Origin: Salticus scenicus
Lineage: Eukaryota > Arthropoda > Arachnida > Araneae > Salticidae
Direction: 5' to 3'
NCBI GenBank assembly: GCA_963930645.1
Contig: OZ005655.1
Coordinates: forward strand, 137,315,456 to 137,379,455
DNA length: 64,000 nucleotides
The notes under the pieces were generated by a model. It worked only from the letters and a program-made list of their open reading frames with translations. It was not told where the DNA came from and did no database searches. The position numbers were made by a program, and so were the translations under genes. Within the stretch, counting starts at the first letter, position 1; every line of letters begins with the position of its first letter. Positions 1 through 11,340 of this stretch are shown here, piece by piece.

Positions 1-99
1 ACGTTGTAAGCGAGAAAAATCTCTACCGAGCACAGCGGGAACTTTAACTCAGGTTAATTAATAATGAAATGGAATTTTGACAACTCATTTCAGTATTGT

Positions 100-114
100 G
101 TCCAGCGAAGCTAG
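100..114 (+). mobile_element. Helitron-like 3' terminus (element truncated by window start)
   Basis: The sequence CCAGCGAAGCTAG followed by T resembles the 3' end of Helitron-type elements, which end in CTRR and insert 5' of a T. The same CCAGCGAAGC...CTAG-T ending occurs at 24771-24796 in this window, so it is a recurring terminus. The rest of the element would lie left of the window. No hairpin as clear as that of the second copy is visible here. Confidence 0.35.
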
Positions 115-191
115 TATAATTATCTTTATGAAAATTGGATAGATATCAACATATGTATCAGACATATACTATGAGGATGTTACTAAAAATA

Positions 192-1446
192 CACTACCGA
201 CCAATAAGTATTTGGACACTTTCGATATTAGACGTTCTGTCGAATATCTAGAAAAGTTCTTCGAGAATCATTTTGAAACTTTGATAGAGTAAAGAACATG
301 TTATACTTCTTATATTTCAGCAAACGTTGCGTCCTGAAGAGGTAAAGGGGACCAGTAAAAAATTAAACAAATATCAAAATGTTTTGGATTGCCCTGTAAA
401 AAGAATTGCTTTAAATGTGTTTTGGCTGCAGCATGAGGTTAAGAGGTTTTCTTTCATTATCTGTATAAAGTTATATAAGGCTACCGCATATATTCATGAA
501 GATATAACTTTTTTTTTGAAAAAAATGAAAAAAAAAATATCCACATTTTTAATTATTATACACGTAGTGAATGTGTACGTACACGTAGTAGATACACGTG
601 TTGTAAATTCAAAATGTTATGAGAGATAGAATGAATAGAATTTCAGTTCTTCTAAAAAGGAAGGGAGACGATAGGTGGTTCTATCAATATTTATTTACAG
701 TCAGCGAACACTCTATTACCATTGGGCATTGATTGAATCAAAATAAAAGTGTGAGTAAACCCCCTTATAATTATCTTTTATTTTGAGAGAACTGAAATTC
801 TGTTCATTCTATCTTTCATAACTTTTTGAATTTTCCTGATATTTGTTTAAAGCTTTCATATAAGTTGTTCAATACTTTTGGCTGTTAAATTATGCAAGTG
901 ACATTTTTTAAAAGCATGCGCATGCGTAGTTAAAAATTATTTAGTAAAATTGCTAATACTTCGTACGATATTGAACATTTTTGCATTCCCATTGAGGTAT
1001 GCTGTGTCTAATATAGTATGCCAATTTTTCAAAAAAATTCTTTGCACTGGATCTAATACCCTACGTGTTATAATTTAAAAAGTGGACTTTTTTTGTAATA
1101 ATAAAAATAAATAAATAAATAAAACTTTTACATTTCTATGAATATATGTAGTAGTCTCATAAAATTTATACAGATAATAAGAAAATTTTTCATAATCACA
1201 TGCTCCAGCCAAAAACGAATTCAAAAGTGTTACTTTTTACAGGGTGATCCAAAACATTTTGTTTATTGTTTAATCTTTTAATGGTCCTCTTTTAATCTGC
1301 AGGACACAATTTTTGATGAAATACACATGAGGTATAAAATGTTCTTTGCACTTCTAAAGTTTCAATATGACTCTTAAAAAACTTTTCTAGATATTTGACA
1401 AAGCGTCGAAATTCGAAAATGTCCAAATACTTATTGATAGATAGTG
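192..1446. mobile_element. Foldback DNA element with ~320-bp inverted arms, TA-flanked
   Basis: The left arm (192-about 510) reappears as its reverse complement at about 1125-1446. Both outer ends read CACTA...AATAAGTATTTGGACA and each is bordered by TA, the target duplication of the Tc1/mariner superfamily. The arms match along their whole length with scattered substitutions and small indels, for example around the shared ATTCATGAA/ATTCATAGA inner edge. No transposase is present: the longest open frame inside is a 100-codon AT-rich stretch without domains. The loop carries a second palindromic element (604-835). I infer a non-autonomous foldback derivative of a Tc1-like transposon. Confidence 0.75.
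604..835. mobile_element. Palindromic MITE nested in the foldback loop
   Basis: The left 46 bases (AAATTCAAAATGTTATGAGA then GATAGAATGAATAGAATTTC and onward) recur inverted at about 790-835 with few mismatches. The interior has no coding frame. The position between the arms of the 192-1446 element implies a later insertion or an inner part of that element. No clear target duplication could be fixed. Confidence 0.6.
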
Positions 1447-1854
1447 TACATTTAACCCTTAAATGAATGAATTTTTATTTTTAATAAATAATATTTTAAA
1501 TCAACCGGGAAATGGATGTAATTAATGAAAAAAAAAAAAAACTTTTTTTTTAAGAGAAACATATTGATGTATTTTTACATCACAAAAACAGTTACATTTT
1601 ACTTGCATATATTTATCAGTATATGCAAAAAAATACATATATTATTCGTTACTCTTACCTTGTTTCTATGCGAAAATTTTTTTTTTCTGAAGGTTTTTAT
1701 TATTTTTTATATAAATAATCGTAGTTTGTAACACCCGCAGAAATGAGATGGTACTCAGTTAGCTCGCCAACAATGAAAATTGTTACAGTTAAAGAAATAA
1801 ATTGTCAAAGGTTCTAGTTCCGTTCAGAAACGATAAAATAGTCTTGGTAAAACA

Positions 1855-2000
1855 GGGTGTCTACTAGGTCTTGAAAGTCATGAAAGTCATGGAAAGGTCA
1901 TGAAAATCAACGATGGGTCATGGAAATCATGAAAAGGTCCTGAAATTCAGCAATAGGTCATGAAAGTCAAGAACAGGTCAGGAAATTCGACCGTCGGATT
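1855..2000. repeat. Short imperfect tandem repeat (GGTCATGAAA-type units)
   Basis: Units built on GGTCATGAAAATCA recur about five times with 33-38 base spacing and many substitutions. The block is preceded by CAGGGTGTCTACTAGGTC, which looks like a terminal motif of a DNA element. No reading frame of note crosses it. Confidence 0.5.
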
Positions 2001-2356
2001 GAGTCACGTATTGGTTCAGGTAACCCAGTTTCACCGGTTGTGTCGAAAACAATTTTTTTCTCTTGCAGTTCGGGTTGAGTTGATTGAATTTCTTTTTCCT
2101 ATGAGTCGGGTCGACTTGTATGTCGGAGTGTAGATGTACTTTTAACATAATAATTTCTATAAATTGTGTACATATTCAATATAAAGCCAGCATGAATATT
2201 TTAATGGGCAATTTAAACCATAAACATTTACATAATTGGGCGATCATAATAATCCTATTGACAAATGTTGTATCTAGACTGTATAAACTCAACATGAAAA
2301 TTTAAACAGACAATTGTTTTTTCGCAGTGACTTTTTATATTAATTTTTCATTCGTA

Positions 2357-2983
2357 TTATTATGAATTTGTAAAATAATAGCAGTTTTTTTTCATGTAAA
2401 TTCATTCAAAGACGCTTAGTAAGGTTATAAACTGCTACATTTCTGCTTTTCGAGGTTTTTTTCTTGTTAAAACAGCGCTTTTTCCTTTAAAAGCCTGTTA
2501 AAAAGTTTCACCAACGCAGGCCAATTTTGGCGCCAAAATTGGAGAGATTTGTCGCTCTTTAGTAACTTTCTTGGCAACCTTGGCGAGAAAAACCTTATTA
2601 TCGATATCTCGAATATCTAAGCTCTAACTCGATTAGGGCAGATTGTAATGGAAAAGCCTCGTTTTCTACGAGGGTATAAAGAAAATCACACCCGACCTAC
2701 TCAGTCAGTTTCTCGCCAAACCGCTTATTGTAAAGAGCTCCTGACTGAGTCTCTTACACTGTTTGATTACAGCCTAATGCTGTATGTTAATGGTGTGATC
2801 CAGTTTATACTGTGAATTTGATGTTGTCATTTAATATTTAAGCTGTGTTTTTTGGTGAAACTGAACTTGATACTTGGTTTACAGACCTGTAATCTTCTGC
2901 AACATTCTGTAAATAGACTTTAAATCTTCTGCAAGATTAGCCTTTCATTCACAGACCATTGACGAACCACCGAGTACGGAATA
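2357..2983 (+). repeat. Degenerate LTR related to the gypsy LTRs at 27139 and 33084
   Basis: It aligns along its length with the 632-bp LTRs of the central gypsy element: the TTCAAAGA-GCTTAGTAAG block near the start, TTGGCGCCAAA, the TTGGCAACCTTGGCGAGAAA block, TGATACTTGGTTTA, and CCTTTCATTC near the end. A TATAAA box (2675-2680) lies about 27 bases before TCAGTCAGTT (2701-2710), the same spacing as in the intact LTR. Divergence is much greater than between the two intact LTRs, so this is an old relative. Confidence 0.8.
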
Positions 2984-2987
2984 ATTC

Positions 2988-3004
2988 TGGTGTCACAAGC
3001 GGGA
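2988..3004 (+). other. Relic primer-binding site (tRNA-Leu type)
   Basis: TGGTGTCACAAGCGGGA lies four bases after the relic LTR, exactly where the intact element has TGGTGTCAGAAGCGGGG. It differs at two bases in that window. Confidence 0.7.
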
Positions 3005-3015
3005 TTTTCTACTGG

Positions 3016-3460
3016 ATGGTCATAACTAGTGGTATGGAGGACCAGATGAATAAACTTCTGGAAGGTCTAACTGCCAAAATGAAAGATTTAAAATCTGGAT
3101 TGATCGAGAAAATGGAAACTGGGCAAAAGGAAATAAACCTCTACACGAAAATATTGAAAACGGGTTCAAGGAAGAAATCTATCCAAGAAATAGTGGAGTC
3201 GCATTAGGACGAGATAAAGAAAGAACTTTCATCACTGAATAACGACTTTATGTCTCTGAAAACGATGACTGAAGAAAAAAAAACTTTAAACTATGGGACA
3301 TAGAATTGAAGAGGTAGAACTTAAAGTTAATAAAAATATGAAGATAGAATATAATGTTATGAAGATAGACGATAGTGTTATGAGGATAGAAATGAGTATT
3401 GAAAAGAGAAAAAAAAGGAAAATGTCGAATACGAGAAGAAAGGAAAATTAACAGTTTACA
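3016..3460 (+). pseudogene. Truncated gag relic of the same gypsy family
   Basis: From the ATG at 3016 the frame begins MVITSGMEDQMNKLLEGL, which matches the start of the intact Gag at 27802 (MVITRAMEEQMKKLLESL). The frame stops at 3205-3207 and is further shifted by A-run slippage around 3275-3285. Similarity to the lysine/glutamate-rich coiled-coil coding DNA continues to about 3460 and then ends abruptly. No capsid, zinc-knuckle or pol sequence follows, so only the 5' end of the element survives. Confidence 0.8.
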
Positions 3461-5276
3461 ACCTAAGTCTCTTTGAATTATTTTACATAAAAATAACTAC
3501 TATTATTTAAAAATTCGTAACGATATTAACTGTTTTGCAGAAGTTAAAGTTTATTACATTAAGTGTCTTATGCATCCATCTGTAAATTCAAATACAAACA
3601 TATCTTAGAATAAATCCGTTATTATGTCATTATGGGTTCTTGAATTCATCTATGCCTTTTAAATGATTTTAAAAAGAACAAAGATTAATTTGCAATCGTA
3701 AATTTTAAAAATAAATATGCAGACCACGTATTCTTGATGCTATAATTGTAACTTTTCTTATAATATCCAACAATTTGAATAATGTATATAAAGTTAATAT
3801 TCTTTATATATAATTGCTATAAAAAAAATCGTAGCAATTTATTTATATGGTAAAATTACTATTTAAAATACATAGAAATATATCTTTTTATTGTTATTTA
3901 GGAAGTTATTAAATTAGTTCAATCTTTACTTCAAGAAAAGATAACGCTCACGAGCGGGCAGTTGTTTTAATAAAAGGAAATATAATACACTCTTTCACAT
4001 ATTTATAAGGACACTTTGTGTTTTGAAATAACTAATGTAAAAATAATTGTGAACAAGATTATACTAAGTGCACTTAATATATCTAGTATTCTAAAAACCA
4101 AAACTGCTATAGTTTTCTTAATATGAAACACAATTAATAAAAAATAATGCAAAATATTTTTTTCTCCACGTTTTTAAATGTTCATAATTATAGGGACAAT
4201 CAAGAATATTTTCCTCTTATTTAACTTACTAGCGGATAAATTACAGCGAATTTGTTAACTACCGGGCTAGATTAATTCATATATAAGCCTTCAATTTTTC
4301 TTGGACGGACATTACTGATAATTCCTCGAAAAATTAGAACGCTCATGCAGTGAAGTATGATAAATGTGTTTTTCAAGAATGAAGAATAATTTCAATCTGC
4401 CGTATTTCTAATGAAATTCGAAGATCTAAAATTGCTGAAGGAAATGTGATCAAACGTTGAACTGCTGGTTTGATAGGAGAGAGATCTGATGCAAAATCAG
4501 AGTTGTTTTACAGAGATCGAAGACTCATAATTCCTCTTACTGTTCTACTCAAAGTGATTGCTGCTGAATTTGCTCGTAGTTTTTAACGAAAGGTCGGGGT
4601 TCACATTTATGCATGTTTAAAATAATTAATAATATGTTAAAATGAATAAAAAATCTGAAATAATCAATAAGCATTAAATGGAAGAAAGAATGTCTGTGTT
4701 AAAGTTGAATAAAGACTACATGAAATGGTAAAATGTTGAATTTTCGAATGAAAAACATTTTTTTCTTGATTAACCAAATGGTTTTAACAGTTACTGGCAC
4801 GATCTGAAGATATCGAAAGACAGAGCAGATTTTTTTTAAGGCAGATATGAATCGGGCATTTTAAATGTGGATCTATAGTGCTCTCGGGAGATGTTTCTAC
4901 TGAGGGCAGAATGAATTTAATAATTTTTTCTATTACTAGGAACATCAAGAGAATATCTTCAAATTTTAAACGGGGAATTATTCGATTTTAGAGAGAGATG
5001 TGTGCGTGTAAGGGGGGGGGAGTAATAATTTCTTTTCAACAAGACTTACATTTTTGCTCTACCTCTAGAGTAATAGGAAATAGTTTGAAGAAAGAAACGT
5101 CTGTATTATTGACTTTCCCGTGGCCTAAAAGTTGAAAAAACCGCAACTCACCATATTAGAAAAGTGCATGCAAGTGGAAAGCAATTTTAAATAGTTTAAA
5201 TGTATTCAGAATATCATCTATACTGTATGAAATGGTATTGAAACTGAATATTTAAATATATATATATATATATATA
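3461..5276. other. AT-rich non-coding stretch
   Basis: No recognisable gene. A patch at about 4310-4600 is less AT-biased and gives short broken plus-strand frames, but I could not assign it to a family. A G-run lies near 5011-5020, and a (TA)n tract at 5256-5276 abuts the next MITE. Confidence 0.5.
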
Positions 5277-5486
5277 CAGAGCTGCCAACCTAATCCGGCA
5301 AATTGTTAACGCCTACTGAAAAACGCCCTTTTTTCTACACCACTTAATTTTTAGAGTTTAATTTTTATTTGAAGAATTCTCTTCAAATATATCTATGATG
5401 AATTACGTAGAAAAATACTCTAAAAATTAAGTGGTGTATAAAAAGGGGCGGTGCTAACAATTTGCCGGATTAGGTTGGCAGCTCTG
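5277..5486. mobile_element. Palindromic MITE, family A copy 1, TA-flanked
   Basis: The ends are perfect inverted repeats starting CAGAGCTGCCAACCTAATCC and continuing through CGGCAAATTGTTA. The arms then continue as CACCACTTAATTTTTAGAG on both sides, giving about 80-bp arms around a small loop. TA borders both ends inside flanking (TA)n. There is no coding capacity. Copies 2 (6831-7025) and 3 (49022-49226) share the order GCTGCCAA, TTCCGG-like, TTAGC/CGCC, CACCA. It is probably moved by a Tc1/mariner-type transposase. Confidence 0.85.
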
Positions 5487-6830
5487 TATATATATATCAG
5501 AGAGAATTTCTGACTGTTTCACCCTAAAAAGAGTCCCCATAAAATATTAATTTAAAGAATAACTGAAAAAAATTACTAAGATTCGAGCTGTCCTTATAAT
5601 TGTGAACACCTGAAAAATTATCTTCTTGACCGTATTTAAAGTTTTTTAAGATAGAAAAACGATAAAACTTTTAAATATCGTCTATTAATGAAATTCAAAT
5701 TACTAAAAAATATATTTATTTAAATAATGGTGTTGAGTGTTTAGTTAATATAGAAAGACGGGTGTCCTTATAATTATGAGAACCAGTGTACAATAGAAGT
5801 AATATATTAAATGTCTTAATTTTTTTTTTCTTATAGAAACCTATTTTCATATTTTATCTTTAAGTAAAATATCACTTAAATATTATACATATATTTTATA
5901 TAAGAAGTGATACATTGTATATGTGTATAATGTTATTTATTTATTTATTTATTTACGCCATATTTAAAGCTAAGCCATAAAATAAATATATTAGATAATC
6001 AATAAGTAAAAGAAGTTTAGAAATTTCATTAATGTAAGTTTCGGAAATACTTTTATCTAAAGATAAAGTACATATTCCTTTGGGGAGAGGCACATATGGT
6101 GAGAAGACATTACTCGATTTACTGAAGATTAGGCATGAAAACTTAGTATATATTTCTCTTCAATATATAAAAACTAATACTGCGCAAAATACATATCACA
6201 TGTTAAATTGGAGAACATTTATTCATTTTATTGTACAAAAATATAATTTGATGCGTTTAAACTGTTTTAAATTTGCCAGGTTACGAATTATGTGGATTTA
6301 AAGATGAATGGCGTAGAATATTAAAACATTATATGAAACACAAGTATTTTAGTGACAACAATGCGCTATTATTTTTCTCTTTCACCTGTCTACATAATTT
6401 TGAAAAAATATTGAATTTTGATGAAATTTTGACAGTTTAAATTTTGTTACATATCTAATTTTGTATCTCCTGATTCCGAAAATAAAGTTTTTAGCGATTG
6501 GTCTGTATGTCTTCGTATCTGTCTGCGTATGAGACTTTTATCAACGTACCTCAAGAATAAAAATTATGTGAAGTTGAAACTCAGTGTACATGATTAACAT
6601 AAAGGTGATGTTACTTAAAACATTTTATTGAAATATGACAAATGCTTTCTGCACACCAGGGACATAAAAAGGTATTTCAAATACTTTACGTCTACCGGTG
6701 AAATTTGAGGTAAAATATATTTTAACACCTATCGACTTCACTGAACAAAAGAATATGAGCATGTAATTTTATATGCATAAAAGCTAGTTTCGTATGGAAT
6801 ATAACATAAAAATAGTACGTAACTTGTTTA
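5487..6830. other. AT-rich non-coding stretch with degenerate repeat text
   Basis: No gene is supported. About 6470-6600 contains a CTGTATGTCTTCGTATCTG-type stretch followed by ...CTCAAGAATAAA. It resembles a phrase at 57330-57370 and may be a shared interspersed repeat. A TTTA microsatellite is at 5935-5955. Confidence 0.4.
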
Positions 6831-7025
6831 CATAGCTGCCAATATTTTGATTTATTCCAAAGTAATTTTTGCCCCGCCATTACTTCGTACCACTTATTTT
6901 TTTAAAGTAATTTTTTCATATTTCATCGAAATTATATAGTGATAAATTTTTCTATAAATAAAGTGGTGCGAAATAAAGGCGAGGCTAAAAATACTCCGGA
7001 ATAAATTAAAATATTGACAGCTATA
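6831..7025. mobile_element. Palindromic MITE, family A copy 2
   Basis: The left arm TAGCTGCCAATATTTTGATT and the right arm (reverse complement TAGCTGTCAATATTTTAATT) form a long imperfect hairpin. It continues through TTATTCC, GCC-CGCC and the ACCACTT block. The internal order matches copies 1 and 3, but the sequence is more diverged. Exact termini are uncertain by a few bases because TA occurs several times at each edge. Confidence 0.75.
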
Positions 7026-7244
7026 CGTTTAGAGAACTAAACAAACCTATCTCGATATATTAGAGCTTTACTTTGGAATAGTTAGAAGTGCATTTTAAGT
7101 TGTGTTATGTGTTTTTTATATCATTTTAAATTTAAGTACACTATGTGTTGTATATATAATTAATAGAAAATATACAGGACTAGCTAGAGTTAAAGAAATA
7201 CATTATTCTTAATTGAATTTAATTGATGGAAGTTATTTTATATA

Positions 7245-8670
7245 CACTGATGAAAAAAAAAATCCCAACACCAGGAAGGAGCTGTGCTAGATAAATGAAA
7301 TTTGGTAGGCGTGTTTATACATCTGAAAGATGACGTTGATTCAAATTTCGAGCTACGCGCATAAGTGTGGCGCTAGTAGCGAAACTATGAACATGCAAAT
7401 GAGGTTTGCTTTAAATAAGCGCTGTAAGGTTCGTGATCGTTATTTACAGTTGAGATTTGACGTAGTGGGTTAATGTTAGTCAAGGATGCCTCTGAGAAGA
7501 CGAAGAAGTCATTATCAACAGCTCACTGAGTTTGAACGAGGTCGTGTAGTAGGGCTACGAGAAGGTGGGTTTTCTTTCCGCGATATTGCAGAAAGACTTG
7601 GCAGGAATGTATCCACTGCGCATGAGTGTTGGCAGCAGTGGTCAAGGGAAGGTACTGCCTCAAGAAGTCCGGGTTCCGGGCGGCCACGTGGCACTATTGA
7701 GAGGGAAGGCCGCCGTGTTCAGCGTATGGCTGTGGCTAATCGTACTGCGTCTGCAGCTGAAATTCGAGCTGCAGTTGGCACCACAGTGACACAACGAACT
7801 GATACAAATCGGTTACTTCAAGGACAGCTCCGAGCCAGACGCCCTGTAGCGTGCATTCCACTGACTCCAAACCACTGCCGTTTGCGACGTGAGTGGTGTC
7901 AAGCTAGAGCTCATTGGAGGACGGAGTGGAGATCTGTTGTGTTTTCTGATGAAAGCCGGTTCTGCCTTGGTCGCAGTGATAGCCGTGTGTTGGTTAAAAG
8001 GAAGCCAGGTGAACGCCTGCTATCGACCTGTCTGCGGCCTAGACACACAGGGCCTACTCCTGGAGTTATGGTTTGGGGAGCAATTTCGTACGACAGCAGG
8101 AGCACTCTCGTGGTTATCCCACGCACCCTGACTGGAAATTTGTACGTCAGTCTAGTGATACAACCTGTTGTGCTGCCATTCATAAACAGCATTCAAGGGG
8201 GTGTTTTCTAACAGGATAACGCTCGCCCTCATACAGCTGTTGTAACCCAACATGCTCTACAGAGTGTCGAAATGTTGCCTTGGCCTGCTAGATCACCAGA
8301 TCTTTCTCCAATCGAGCACGTATGGGACATCATTGGACGACAACTCCAGCGTCATCCACAACCAGCATTAACCGTCCCTGCATTGACCGCCAAAGTGCAA
8401 CAGGCATGGAACTCCATCCCATAAACTGATATCCGACACCTGTACGACACAATGCATGCACGTTTGCATGCTTGCATTCAAAATTCTGGTGGTTACACCG
8501 GTTACTAATATACCAGCATTTCACATTTGAAATGGCTCTACTCGCCAATGGCTCTACCTGTGATCTTGAAACTTTAATCAATTAAATATTTTACCTAGAT
8601 AAATGTATTGCTGAAATTCATTACTGTACAATAATTTTTTCTTGGTGTTGGGATTTTTTTTCCATCAGTG
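7245..8670 (+). mobile_element. Tc1-like DNA transposon with TIRs and TA duplications
   Basis: The outer inverted repeats are about 28 bp: CACTGATG, an A-run, then ATCCCAACACCA on the left and the reverse complement on the right. TA lies at 7243-7244 and 8671-8672. The 1426-bp element contains one transposase gene on the plus strand with two nonsense codons. GC content is clearly higher than in the flanks. The near-identical ends and sharp borders suggest a fairly recent insertion that has since lost coding function. Confidence 0.95.
7486..8508 (+). pseudogene. Tc1-like DDE transposase, two in-frame stops
   Basis: The ATG at 7486 opens a 340-codon frame interrupted by TAA at 8209-8211 and TAA at 8422-8424; the natural TAA is at 8506-8508. 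Residues 1 to about 115 form the bipartite helix-turn-helix DNA-binding region, with a GRPRG AT-hook-like linker at 65-69. Catalytic acidic residues follow in order: D155 in SDESRF, D at codon 244 in DNARPH, and E at codon 277 in SPIEHVW. I count 32 residues between the second D and E, against 34 in classical Tc1. The first stop lies two codons before the second catalytic D, so only a non-catalytic 241-residue product could be made. Both stops are consistent with C-to-T change of a CAA codon. The family acts in the nucleus by cut-and-paste at TA. Confidence 0.92.
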
Positions 8671-8726
8671 TATTTTGCCAATTACGTGAAAAATTAATTC
8701 TTAAATAAGATTATTAGTTACTCTTA

Positions 8727-8935
8727 CACTGTAAAAAAAAAAAAAAAAAAACTACTTTACACAACAATATTGAGGCAGCTTACTTGACACAAGCATGTTG
8801 TGAAATGTTAGCAGCTGTATTTGTGTAACTGTAGCATGTTACGCAGTTAAATTCTGGTAACATTTCTCTACATGGTCGTGGCAAATAAACTGCCTCAATA
8901 TTGTTGTGTAAAGTGACAAAATCAGTTTTACAGTG
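8727..8935. mobile_element. MITE with CACTGTAAAA ends, TA-flanked
   Basis: The left end CACTGTAAAA and the inner block TTTACACAACAATATTGAGG recur inverted at the right end, with TA at 8725-8726 and 8936-8937. The A-run at 8734-8751 interrupts the left arm only. Non-coding. It sits 56 bp beyond the Tc1-like transposon but its termini differ, so I infer an independent insertion. Confidence 0.8.
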
Positions 8936-8937
8936 TA

Positions 8938-10271
8938 CAAATAAAGTAGACAATGTATTGATTCGTATTCTTAATTTCAACGGTTGTTGTTTGCTATATT
9001 TATGCATTTTGCCGTGTCCTAAATATGAAATTCAAGTTTCTAGCAATTCTTCGGTGTGTACGTATGTCTGCGGTCAACAGCACTTAAAAACAAATGGTTG
9101 CAGTTAATTCAAATTTTGTGTTTTGAATTTCATATGATGTTGCAACTTGAAAAGTTTGACCAAGATTATTAAAATTCCAGATTTCCATGATGAAAGTTTC
9201 TGAATTTTGGAATAAAATTTTAAAGTCTTAAATTTTTAATGTATGTAGATAACTACCTAAAAAGTTGGGAGTGAGGGGCCGAAACTTCATTAAAAGTCTA
9301 AACTTTTTCTATAACTGATTTCAACTGTTTTGAAAGTACATTTATGTAAAGTATGTGTTATTATACGTTATAATCTATATTCTGTATTTATATTATTCAA
9401 ATGCAGGATAAGAGACAGTCATTACATGCCTCGTCAATTTACACATGTCCGTGACAATAAAAATTGCATAATATATTTTCGCTATTTATTATAATTATTT
9501 TGATTCAGTAAAATTGAAATATTAATAATTAAAATTCCAACACTCTTTTTCTCATAACAAACGTTTATCCGACACGTTTTTTTTCATATATATATATATA
9601 TATATATACATATATATAGTATAATTTTGCGTAAAAACAAGAAATCTGGTATACTATTGCTGATTATCCAACTATTATTTCTTTCTTTAAAACAATATTT
9701 AAAAGAATCAATGCAAAAAGGAAAAAAAAAAAAGAAAAAGAAAGAAATGAGAAATAGAATGTATGAGGAATTGGAAGAGCAGAGAGTTATCACGGAGAGA
9801 GTCGGAAGGACACGAAAAAAGCAGAAAATGTTTCACACACGTAAAAAGAGTGTTCACAGATTATTAAATAAATCACAAAAGAATATTTTGTTTATATCTG
9901 AGAAAAAATATGTTTAATTTAATGCAATAAAATTATATTTTTTTCTGTAATTAATTCCCTATTATTAAATAATAATTATAATAAACATACGTGATGGGAA
10001 GTAATGGAGGTCGATTTTGGATTAAATATCTGTGAAACAATATGAAGTCGACCAAAAGCATTCCATTCAGCTTAAATTTTTTCCATATCTGTGTTATTTA
10101 TTTAAACTATTTTTTTAAGGGTTGGTGTAAAATTTATTTAAATTCAGTTTCCTTAAAAAAAAAAAAAAAAAAAAAGAAAAAATACTGGCAAAATTATTAT
10201 TAGTCCTACTGTAAATTACAAAATGTTTAGGAAGTCCATAGAACCATATAATATCCAGAAACTACATAAGT

Positions 10272-10303
<32 letters not shown>

Positions 10304-10559
10304 CTACAATAATGTTGCAGTATATATTTGGTGAAACTTTTATCTTGATCAGCGTATTAAAAGGTCAGATGAATTAGAATTCTTATTTTGTGAAGTGATT
10401 TATTACAGCCAGAAATGACATATCTTCAATCCGCGATTGTAATGAAATGCTCGTCCTGTGGTGGCCTAAGGTGAAATGGCAATAAGCGGATAGCTTTCGT
10501 CAAAACGCCATTGCGTTCTGTATATTCAATGTTTAGTTTCTCTTATTTATTGAATAAAA
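8938..10559. other. AT-rich non-coding stretch
   Basis: No gene is supported. It holds (TA)n at 9586-9618, long A-runs at about 10155-10174 and 10277-10303, and a lysine/arginine-rich 96-codon frame at 9627-9917 made by purine-rich DNA, with no recognisable domain. Confidence 0.5.
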
Positions 10560-10860
10560 ATGGATAAATCCGGTAAAAAAGACTACACATACTGTTGTGT
10601 ACCACAATGTAATTCCAAAGGATCCAGAAACCCAGAATTAAGCTTTAATTTATTTCTAAATGACAATTATAAAATTTCTGTTGCTTCGAATAATGGAAGT
10701 AAAGCTTTAGTTAGTAGAAAATCTGAATGGGGAGGACTTTTACGAATTGGGAAATAAGTATCACCGAAAATGACTGTTTGTTCAAAACATTTCACATGTC
10801 AGGATTTCACAAGCAATAATATGTTTAATTTTGCTTTAATTATAAAATCTTTCAGATATA
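10560..10860 (+). pseudogene. THAP-type zinc-finger exon relic
   Basis: The ATG at 10560 begins a frame with CCVPQCNSKGSRNPELSFNL, the N-terminal part of the C2CH THAP DNA-binding domain (first cysteine pair CVPQC). TAA occurs at 10755-10757. Directly after it, in the same frame, comes VCSKHFTCQDF, matching the C-x2-H half of the domain. The stop therefore splits one domain. I see no continuation that would identify the parent protein (P-element-like transposase, THAP9-like or host THAP gene). The proline/phenylalanine tail of the domain is not recognised. Confidence 0.65.
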
Positions 10861-11340
10861 GCTGATCGTTTCCTTCGCTAACGAGCAAAGCAAAACGATC
10901 ACATTTCATGGATGTCATGGAACAACTATAGTGTTGGTCCACAAGTGCATTTGGCGATTATGGCGAAATGCCATTTTTGCAAATGGTTGCGATGGATTCC
11001 AAGCGTAAACAAAAGCGTATTGTATTGTAAAGAATCCAGAAAGGCATCGTTATTGTTCAAAACGGTGCCAAAGAAAAATCGTCAAATCCAGTTATGGACC
11101 AACTCTATAGTTGTACCTTTTCTTTTTCTTCTTCTTTTTTTTTTTCTTTTTAAATGTACCTCTGCTGTAAGATATAGATGCAGTTAAAATACAGTGGAAT
11201 TATTAAATAATAAAACGCAATAATTTTCATTGCATCCTGTTATTATGTTTTATTTCATACATATTCTCTTTAGTAATTACTTTTATTGCATTAAAATAAA
11301 ATGGAACGACGATGTATTAAGAAAATAACAAACTACTTAC

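Noticed and set aside
1241..1260. CAGGGTGATCCAAAA as the end of a separate mariner-like element
   Set aside because: The phrase lies within the foldback arms of 192-1446 and has its mirror copy in the other arm near 375-400, so it is internal to that element.
7565..8192. Other open frames across the Tc1-like transposase, both strands
   Set aside because: They overlap the real transposase frame and are its shadows.
9627..9917. 96-codon lysine/arginine-rich frame
   Set aside because: Composition follows purine-rich DNA; no domain, no splice or promoter support.
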